A DNA stretch of 39,993 bases from contig JH611156.1 of NCBI GenBank assembly GCA_000252525.1, forward strand, positions 248,015 through 288,007, read 5' to 3'. The notes under the pieces are model-generated. The model did no database searches and was not told the origin of the DNA. It saw only the letters and a list, made by a program, of their open reading frames with translations. Shown in pieces: positions 34,619-39,993 of the stretch (position 1 is the stretch's first letter; every line of letters starts with the position of its first letter). The DNA comes from SAR86 cluster bacterium SAR86A. Its GTDB lineage: Bacteria; Pseudomonadota; Gammaproteobacteria; Magnimaribacterales; D2472. Made by a program: the position numbers and the translations under genes.

Positions 34619-34951
34619 GTGCAAAGATCAACTTTACTGCTATTTTTAATTAGCTTTTGTTTAATACTAAAATCAGAAGTTATTATTGATGTTAGAACTC
34701 CAGAAGAATTTCAAAATGCCCATATCATTAATTCAAAAAATATTGAATGGCAAAATATTTCTGACATCGTAGGCATAACATCTAAAGATGAAAAAATTTA
34801 TTTATATTGTCGAAGTGGAAACCGCTCAGGGAAAGCAACAAAGATTTTAATTGATTTAGGTTACAAAGACGTCACTAATCTTGGGAGCATTCAATCTGCA
34901 TCAGAAAAACTTGGAAAAGAAATAATTAATTTTCAACAAAATAGACAATGA
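34619..34951 (+). CDS. Periplasmic single-domain rhodanese (PspE-like)
   Basis: The 110-residue product has a short N-terminal hydrophobic signal (RSTLLLFLISFCLILKSE), the rhodanese opening VIIDVRTPEEFQNAHI, and the active-site loop YCRSGNRSGKA with Cys64. It could move sulfane sulfur or bind a thiol. GTG start directly after the GMC stop; overlaps the patatin as ATGA. The signal suggests periplasmic export. Confidence 0.85.
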   Translation: MQRSTLLLFLISFCLILKSEVIIDVRTPEEFQNAHIINSKNIEWQNISDIVGITSKDEKIYLYCRSGNRSGKATKILIDLGYKDVTNLGSIQSASEKLGKEIINFQQNRQ

Positions 34952-35871
34952 AGAACTTTTTTAGTTTTTTAACAAGATTTTCAAATAAAAAAATAATTTG
35001 TTTCGATGGTGGAGGCGTTAGAACCATTGCATCAATAGTTTTTCTAAAAAAACTTGAAGCAGAAAGTGGAAAAAAAGTTTCAGATATTTTTGACATGTTT
35101 ATTGGCACCAGCGCTGGAGCATTTAATGCAGCTTGTTTTGCATATGGTGGCTTTACGGCAGACAAGATTAAAAGATATTGGTCAAAACATTATTTAGATA
35201 AAATCATGAAATCATCATTTTTTTGGGATAAAGCTAGCCTTATTCAAGCAAGACCTCGTTATGAAAATGAAGGCAGGCTAGAGATGTTGAATGAGATTTT
35301 TGGTAAAAGCACTCTGAAAGAGTCAAATAAACCTTTCTTGTGTCTATCTTATAATATTGAATCAAGAGAATCCGTCATTCACGATTCAATAAATACTCCA
35401 AACGTAACCTTCTTAGATGCAGTTGCAGCCTCAAGTGCTGCTCCAATGTATTTTCCTACGTATCAAATGCAAGACAAATCATGGATGGTCGATGGCAGTG
35501 TTGTAACTAATAATCCAACTTTAATTGGATATCATTATGCGAAAAAAATTTTAGAGAACGAAAATATCAAAATTTTAAGCATTGGATCAGGGCATAATAA
35601 AAATAAAATAAGTGGTGAAAATTCAACAAAATGGGGAGGTGTTGGTTGGCTTCGAAACGATATTATAGGCATGTTGCTTGATTCCGAAATCCATAATGAG
35701 ATATCTGAAAGCTTCTTTGATGACAATTACTTGAGGATAAATTCTCCTCTTGGAAAAGTTAATAAGCTCCTAGACGACGACTCTGATGAAAACTTAGAAA
35801 GAATTCACTTAATGGGAATGGAATGGTGGTCAGAGTTTGGTGAGAAGACACTTAAATTTATTGAAAACTAA
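34948..35871 (+). CDS. Patatin-like phospholipase / lipid acyl hydrolase
   Basis: The 307-residue product has the complete patatin motifs: oxyanion FDGGGVRT (about residues 19-26), nucleophile Ser55 in GTSAG, and catalytic Asp182 in VDGSVVTNNP. No signal peptide, so it is likely cytoplasmic, possibly membrane-associated. It may release fatty acids from lipids. It is translationally coupled to a rhodanese, and its DGGGVRT opening is shared with CBASS effectors, but no nucleotide cyclase is nearby. Confidence 0.92.
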   Translation: MKNFFSFLTRFSNKKIICFDGGGVRTIASIVFLKKLEAESGKKVSDIFDMFIGTSAGAFNAACFAYGGFTADKIKRYWSKHYLDKIMKSSFFWDKASLIQARPRYENEGRLEMLNEIFGKSTLKESNKPFLCLSYNIESRESVIHDSINTPNVTFLDAVAASSAAPMYFPTYQMQDKSWMVDGSVVTNNPTLIGYHYAKKILENENIKILSIGSGHNKNKISGENSTKWGGVGWLRNDIIGMLLDSEIHNEISESFFDDNYLRINSPLGKVNKLLDDDSDENLERIHLMGMEWWSEFGEKTLKFIEN

Positions 35872-35904
35872 TCATTTATATAAATATAAAAAATACATAA
35901 TTGC

Positions 35905-35933
35905 TTGACATAGACTAGTCAAAAAAGTCTAAT
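35905..35933 (+). promoter_or_regulatory. Sigma-70 promoter of the TonB receptor
   Basis: A perfect TTGACA (35905-35910), a 17-base spacer and TCTAAT (35928-35933). It lies 37 bases before the GTG start, which has a strong RBS (AGGGGG, 35960-35965). Confidence 0.8.
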
Positions 35934-35937
35934 GACT
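35912..35937. promoter_or_regulatory. Palindromic candidate operator over the TonB-receptor promoter
   Basis: GACTAGTC (35913-35920) is a perfect palindrome between the -35 and -10, and AGTCTAATGACT (35926-35937) is a second inverted repeat (AGTC/GACT) covering the -10. Shared AGAC/GTCT half-sites form an overall symmetric layout (AGACT 35912-35916 with AGTCT 35926-35930). A repressor could bind here. I recognise no known regulator's box. Confidence 0.4.
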
Positions 35938-35970
35938 CTTTAAAATCTAAAGCATACCTAGGGGGTTCAT

Positions 35971-38900
35971 GTGAATAAGTATTTATTATCTTTATTGGTA
36001 CTTCTACCACTATCTATTTTTGTTCAAGCTCAAGATTCTGAAGAAGAAGAGGTTGAGGAGGTTGTAGTAACCGGAATTAAATCAAGTCTGAAAGACGCTA
36101 TTGAAATTAAAAGAAAAAATGTAGGTGTTGTTGATGCACTTACAGCTGAAGATTTGGGTAAATTTCCAGATGGAAACTTAGCTGAAGCGCTTTCAAGGCT
36201 AGTGGGTGTCACTACTGAGAGAAGTAATGATGAAGGAACAAAAGTTACAGTTCGTGGCTTAGGACCAGAATTTAATCTAGTTACTTTAAATGGAAGGACA
36301 ATGCCTACAGTTCCACCGCAGTATGGTGGAGGAAGATCGTTTAACTTTGGTGATATTTCATCACACGGTGTTGCAGCTGTTGAAGTATATAAATCTGCGA
36401 ACGCAGTTTTGCCATCTGGTGGACTTGGATCAACAATTAATATGGTTACTGCAAAACCACTCCAAGGAGACAAAGGTGGTTCAGTAAGCTTTAGGTTACA
36501 AAATCACACAAAAAATGTCACAGGAGATGATTTAACTCCTGAGTTGGATTTTATTTACGTAACCAATGGTGAGTTTGAGGGTTCTAAATGGGGTTTTGCA
36601 ATTTCAGGATCTCATCAAGAAAGACATAACAGAGAAGAAGGTACAAATGAGATTACTTGGCTTCCTTCAAATGAAAGGAATCATATTCCTAGTTCTGCAT
36701 CAATTACCTCTGCTAATAAAAGAGCTGACGGAGTATTTTTCTATCCTGAGTCTCTTGCTTATAAATTTAAAGATAATCAAAGCGAAAGAGATAATCTACA
36801 AACTACTTTTCAGTGGGAAAGCGGTAATTTAGTTACTACTCTTGATTACACCGTTTCAAGCACAAGTTTTGACTTCACAGGTATAACTGTTGGCTCTTAC
36901 TTTGCTGGATGGAATACAACAGTTGCCTCTATTAATGAGAGAGGCGCCGTAATTTCTGGTACATCTCTAGCAACACCAGATGGAGATAGCTGGCAAAATG
37001 ATTTCGAATATGGGAATTCAGATAATAATAATCAATCTATTGGCTTAAACATGGATTATCAGGTGAATGATAATTTAAATATAGTTCTTGATTATCATGA
37101 TTCATCTGCAGCATTTAAAGGTACTCCTGGTGGAACTCAAAACAATATTCTGCAATTTTCAAACGGAGCATGGGCCGGTTGGGGTTGGTGGCCAGTGCAA
37201 GAAGCATCTGGTTACTTAAGAGAAAGATCATTCGACTTCGGTAGAAACAAAGTAGGTGCACTTACTTGGAATATGGATAAAAATTTCCAAGGTACTCCAA
37301 TTGACGTGACAGAATTTGATGGTAGTGACATGGGTCCAAGACAGGCCTTCTTAAATTATCAAGAAAGACAAAGCGAGCTTGATCAATTTCAACTAATAGG
37401 TACATGGGATAACAATGATCAAATTTTTATGGATTCATTAACATCTATTGAATTTGGTTATTCTGAGATGAATACAAAATTCACAAATCAGAAATGGTTC
37501 AATCAATTAATAAATGGAAAGATTGCAGATGGTAATCCAATCATGATGACATATGCATTCATGCCAGATGATGTTTGGACTAAAGTATCTGTGCCAGGAT
37601 ATTTAGGCTCAGGTACTCCATTCTATTATTTAAACATCAGTAAAGAGGATGCACTTTATTGGTTTGGTGCCGCAGGTATGGTCGGAGATTTCTCTGGAGC
37701 TGACGGAACATGGTGGAACGCAAATAATAGCCCCTATCAATGGCCAGCAGCTTGTATAGCTCAAGATGCTGTTGATGCTGACGGAAATCCAAATGGTCTT
37801 GGTGGAAATGTTGGATACGATGGCAGTAGAACAACCACTAGAGGTGTTGTTGATGGTTGTTATGGTGATAGAGACTCAAATGGAATAATAGTTGAAGAAC
37901 TAAATTCATTATTTGTAAACTTTAATTTTGAAACTGAAACTGCATCAGGTATGCCAGTTAGAGCTCAACTTGGTATCAGATATGAAGAGGAAGATAGAGC
38001 TTCAACTGCAACAACAGTTGTCCCAACTAATACCGCATGGAGCTTAGGTGCATTTATGTATGGGAACAAGGTTGGAGTTGTAACAGCTCCGGTAGATTAT
38101 ACTGGTGAAGGAAGTTCTGACTATATTCTTCCTAATTTCAATATGACAATAGAACCAGCTGAAAACAAAGTTGTAAGATTTTCTGCAAGTAAAACAATTG
38201 CAAGACCATCTCTAGAACAGATGGACTCTACAGTAAGTGTTGGAGTATTTGATCCTAGATATCCACTTACAATTGGAACTGGTAATCCTAATTTGCAGCC
38301 ATATGAATCAACAAACTTTGATATTGCATATGAGCATTACTATGCTGAAGGAAGCTATTTTGCTGTTAATTATTTTGTAAAACAAATTGAAGATTATCAT
38401 GGCGCTGGTTTAACAAGTGGACCTTTCAATGGTGTACGAGATGTAACTGCCGGACCTAGAGGTGCTTTAATTGTTCCTGAGAATGATGATGCATTATGTC
38501 AATGGACAGCAAGTCAAGGTTATTGGGCTTGTGGTTGGTCAAATGCATATGATTGGGCATGGCTTGTAAATACAGGCTTTACATTTGGATGTAATGGTTC
38601 AACAGATTGTATTCCAGATGCTGGAAATGGAAATGCAGTATTCCTTGGTAATTCTGATGATCCTTTTTATATCTTCAATTTAGCTCAACCAATTAATAGA
38701 TACAGTGGAGATCTTGATGGATTTGAGGTTGCTATCCAACATTTGTTTGAAAACAACTTTGGTGTTGTTGCAAACGCAACATTTGTAGGTGGTGATACCG
38801 ATGCTGATAGAGCTGCATTAGGAGAGCAATTTGCTCTACCTGGATTTGGTGATGCTGCAAACCTTTCAGTCTTTTATGAAGATGAAAAAGTTTCAGTAAG

Positions 38901-39147
38901 ACTTTTGTATAACTTCAAAGGCGAAACATATGCTGGTATGGATCAATATAATCCACTATATGTTGTTGAGAGAGCTCAAGTAGACTTCAATGCATATTAC
39001 AATCTTGATGAAAATACCCAAGTATTTTTTGAAGCAATTAATATAACTGATTCTGAAGTTGAGCTTTACTCAAGATATGAAGAAATGACATTCTTGTATC
39101 AGGATCATGGACCTATTTATAAAGCAGGATTCAGGGTTAAGTTTTAA
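35971..39147 (+). CDS. TonB-dependent outer-membrane receptor (TIGR01782-type)
   Basis: The 1058-residue product has a signal peptide (about residues 1-21), then a short acidic linker and VVVTGIKSSLKDAIEIKR, a plug domain with the family pattern GKFPDGNLAEALSRLVGVT...VRGLGPEFNLVTLNGR, and a barrel ending AGFRVKF with terminal Phe. This is the Xanthomonas/Caulobacter-type receptor group associated with import of complex carbohydrates and other organics; the substrate is not shown. Six extra Cys in long extracellular loops (near residues 595-640 and 845-895) could make disulfides. GTG start chosen by RBS and signal peptide. Strong terminator after it. Confidence 0.95.
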   Translation: MNKYLLSLLVLLPLSIFVQAQDSEEEEVEEVVVTGIKSSLKDAIEIKRKNVGVVDALTAEDLGKFPDGNLAEALSRLVGVTTERSNDEGTKVTVRGLGPEFNLVTLNGRTMPTVPPQYGGGRSFNFGDISSHGVAAVEVYKSANAVLPSGGLGSTINMVTAKPLQGDKGGSVSFRLQNHTKNVTGDDLTPELDFIYVTNGEFEGSKWGFAISGSHQERHNREEGTNEITWLPSNERNHIPSSASITSANKRADGVFFYPESLAYKFKDNQSERDNLQTTFQWESGNLVTTLDYTVSSTSFDFTGITVGSYFAGWNTTVASINERGAVISGTSLATPDGDSWQNDFEYGNSDNNNQSIGLNMDYQVNDNLNIVLDYHDSSAAFKGTPGGTQNNILQFSNGAWAGWGWWPVQEASGYLRERSFDFGRNKVGALTWNMDKNFQGTPIDVTEFDGSDMGPRQAFLNYQERQSELDQFQLIGTWDNNDQIFMDSLTSIEFGYSEMNTKFTNQKWFNQLINGKIADGNPIMMTYAFMPDDVWTKVSVPGYLGSGTPFYYLNISKEDALYWFGAAGMVGDFSGADGTWWNANNSPYQWPAACIAQDAVDADGNPNGLGGNVGYDGSRTTTRGVVDGCYGDRDSNGIIVEELNSLFVNFNFETETASGMPVRAQLGIRYEEEDRASTATTVVPTNTAWSLGAFMYGNKVGVVTAPVDYTGEGSSDYILPNFNMTIEPAENKVVRFSASKTIARPSLEQMDSTVSVGVFDPRYPLTIGTGNPNLQPYESTNFDIAYEHYYAEGSYFAVNYFVKQIEDYHGAGLTSGPFNGVRDVTAGPRGALIVPENDDALCQWTASQGYWACGWSNAYDWAWLVNTGFTFGCNGSTDCIPDAGNGNAVFLGNSDDPFYIFNLAQPINRYSGDLDGFEVAIQHLFENNFGVVANATFVGGDTDADRAALGEQFALPGFGDAANLSVFYEDEKVSVRLLYNFKGETYAGMDQYNPLYVVERAQVDFNAYYNLDENTQVFFEAINITDSEVELYSRYEEMTFLYQDHGPIYKAGFRVKF

Positions 39148-39160
39148 ATATATTAAAACG

Positions 39161-39191
39161 AAAAAAGAGGGCATTTAGCCCTCTTTTTTTT
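39161..39191 (+). terminator. Intrinsic terminator after the TonB receptor
   Basis: A 12-bp perfect stem (39161-39172 with 39178-39189, core GAGGGC/GCCCTC), ATTTA loop and a T run through 39191. It ends the TonB-receptor transcript; a flanking A run means it could also act on the opposite strand. Confidence 0.94.
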
Positions 39192-39206
39192 GTATAATTT
39201 CTTTAA

Positions 39207-39993
39207 ATGAAATCCTCAAAATTTATTGCATTACTTGTTCTTGTCGCTTCCTGTGGTGGTGGTGGAGGAGGAGGTGACGCCAGTGTCCCATTTGCAATTA
39301 CACTTGCTCCAAATTCTATTTCAGTTGATGAAGATAATATATTTAACGGTTCTTTTGCAGCTAGAGCAAATGAACCTGTAACGCTGACATATTCGCTAAC
39401 TTCTGGAACTTCGAATGGTCAAATTAATATTTCATCATCATCCGGTTCAGTTACATACACACCTGATTCAAATTTCAATGGGGAAGATTCATTTACTTAT
39501 AGTGTTACTGCATCTGAAAAAAGTGTTACCCAAACTAGCACTGTTACGATTACAGTAAATCCCATCAATGACCCTCCTTCAATAAGCATAGTTTCGAATA
39601 ACGAGCTTGATGAAAATAGTATTTTATTTGATCAGAATCCATCATTTTCAGTTACCTATAGCGATGTTGATAATTCAGACGATGAATTATCATTTAGTGC
39701 GAAGGTAAATGGTCAAGATGTTCCCTCTACTTTTACTGCATCTGGGAATGGTTCTGGTGATATTACTTTAGATTTAACATCTTTAACATCAGCAGGATTG
39801 TTTGATGCAGAAATTATAGTATCAGATGGAAGTCTAACCGGAGTAGATACATATACAACATGGCATATCTCTAACAAAACGGTGGTTACAATTAGTCAAG
39901 ATGATGATCCCGAGGATGGGTATGATGGCGGCGCAAAAACTCAAAAAGATTACTACGTTTATTATTTAATTGGAAATCCTCAGTCAACAGAAG
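39207..39993 (+). CDS. Poly-Gly cadherin-like lipoprotein, cut by window end
   Basis: Open for 262 codons with no stop to the window end, so only the N-terminus is present. A lipoprotein signal (VASC, Cys16) is followed by seven glycines, then two cadherin-like or bacterial-Ig-type domains (SGSVTYTPDSNFNGEDSFTY, VNPINDPPS linking to a second domain with Y-S-D-V-D-N-S-D-D-E-L-S). Same build as the lipoprotein at 14095-16008: lipobox, glycine run, then Ca-binding-type beta domains. Probably anchored at the cell surface. It begins 16 bases after the terminator, so it should have its own promoter within or just after that hairpin. Confidence 0.8.
   Translation, partial: MKSSKFIALLVLVASCGGGGGGGDASVPFAITLAPNSISVDEDNIFNGSFAARANEPVTLTYSLTSGTSNGQINISSSSGSVTYTPDSNFNGEDSFTYSVTASEKSVTQTSTVTITVNPINDPPSISIVSNNELDENSILFDQNPSFSVTYSDVDNSDDELSFSAKVNGQDVPSTFTASGNGSGDITLDLTSLTSAGLFDAEIIVSDGSLTGVDTYTTWHISNKTVVTISQDDDPEDGYDGGAKTQKDYYVYYLIGNPQSTE

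Noticed and set aside
34948-35871. Patatin as a CBASS-type antiviral effector
   Set aside because: No nucleotide cyclase, sensor or ancillary gene is adjacent; the neighbours are a rhodanese, a GMC oxidoreductase and a TonB receptor.
36030-36473. 147-codon minus-strand open frame inside the TonB-receptor gene
   Set aside because: Opposite a conserved plug domain; its Ser/Thr/Pro-rich composition is what the complementary strand of this sequence yields. Not a gene.

Overview
The window looks like a chromosome segment of a free-living, AT-rich marine gammaproteobacterium with a small genome. Gene content and order fit a SAR86-type lineage, but I infer that from gene families and cannot confirm it without a database search. 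Gammaproteobacterial markers include SdhE, RsmJ, the rpoE-rseA-degP locus, the lepA-lepB-rnc-era-recO-acpS string, divergent suhB/trmJ and queA-tgt-yajC-secD-secF. Genes are tightly packed, often overlapping as TAATG or ATGA, with few intergenic gaps. The longest gap without a gene is about 300 bases (16009-16306).

Region 1 (1-14074) is core. It holds ung, ygfZ (minus strand), sdhE, the envelope-stress locus rpoE-rseA-degP, and then a long co-directional run from lepA to a small hypothetical gene. That run covers translation, signal-peptide cleavage, RNA processing, recombination, ACP activation, adenylate kinase, a shrunken TsaB, UppP, RsmJ, a gamma-butyrobetaine-dioxygenase-like enzyme and a DUF2805-like protein. 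A strong hairpin at 14049-14074 closes it.

Region 2 (14095-18139) is an accessory block of two divergent surface lipoproteins. One combines a cadherin-like domain with a cupredoxin-like copper site. The other carries FG-GAP/VCBS-type calcium-binding repeats. A tRNA-Leu(CAA) closes the block.

Region 3 (18274-25179) is core again: queuosine genes queA-tgt, Sec genes yajC-secD-secF, suhB (minus), trmJ and tRNA-Glu(UUC) with its own promoter and terminator.

Region 4 (25285-39993) is accessory. It has small NTF2-like and ABM-like proteins, two coupled tiny membrane proteins, an RRM protein, alanine dehydrogenase with a secreted amidase, a redox set (DFR-like SDR, steroid-5-alpha-reductase-like membrane protein, GMC oxidoreductase), a periplasmic rhodanese, a patatin, a 1058-residue TonB-dependent receptor with a good sigma-70 promoter and nearby palindromes, and the start of a poly-Gly cadherin-like lipoprotein that runs off the end. 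The layout suggests uptake and oxidation of a hydrophobic organic substrate, but the substrate cannot be read from the sequence.

The most interesting signals are core enzymes that keep their fold and context but lose key residues. SuhB lacks metal ligands, TGT lacks two of its three zinc cysteines, RNase III lacks one catalytic Asp, TsaB is cut to 143 residues, and RseA seems to have absorbed an RseB-like tail while rseB itself is absent. No CRISPR array, transposase, prophage or obvious defence island was seen.
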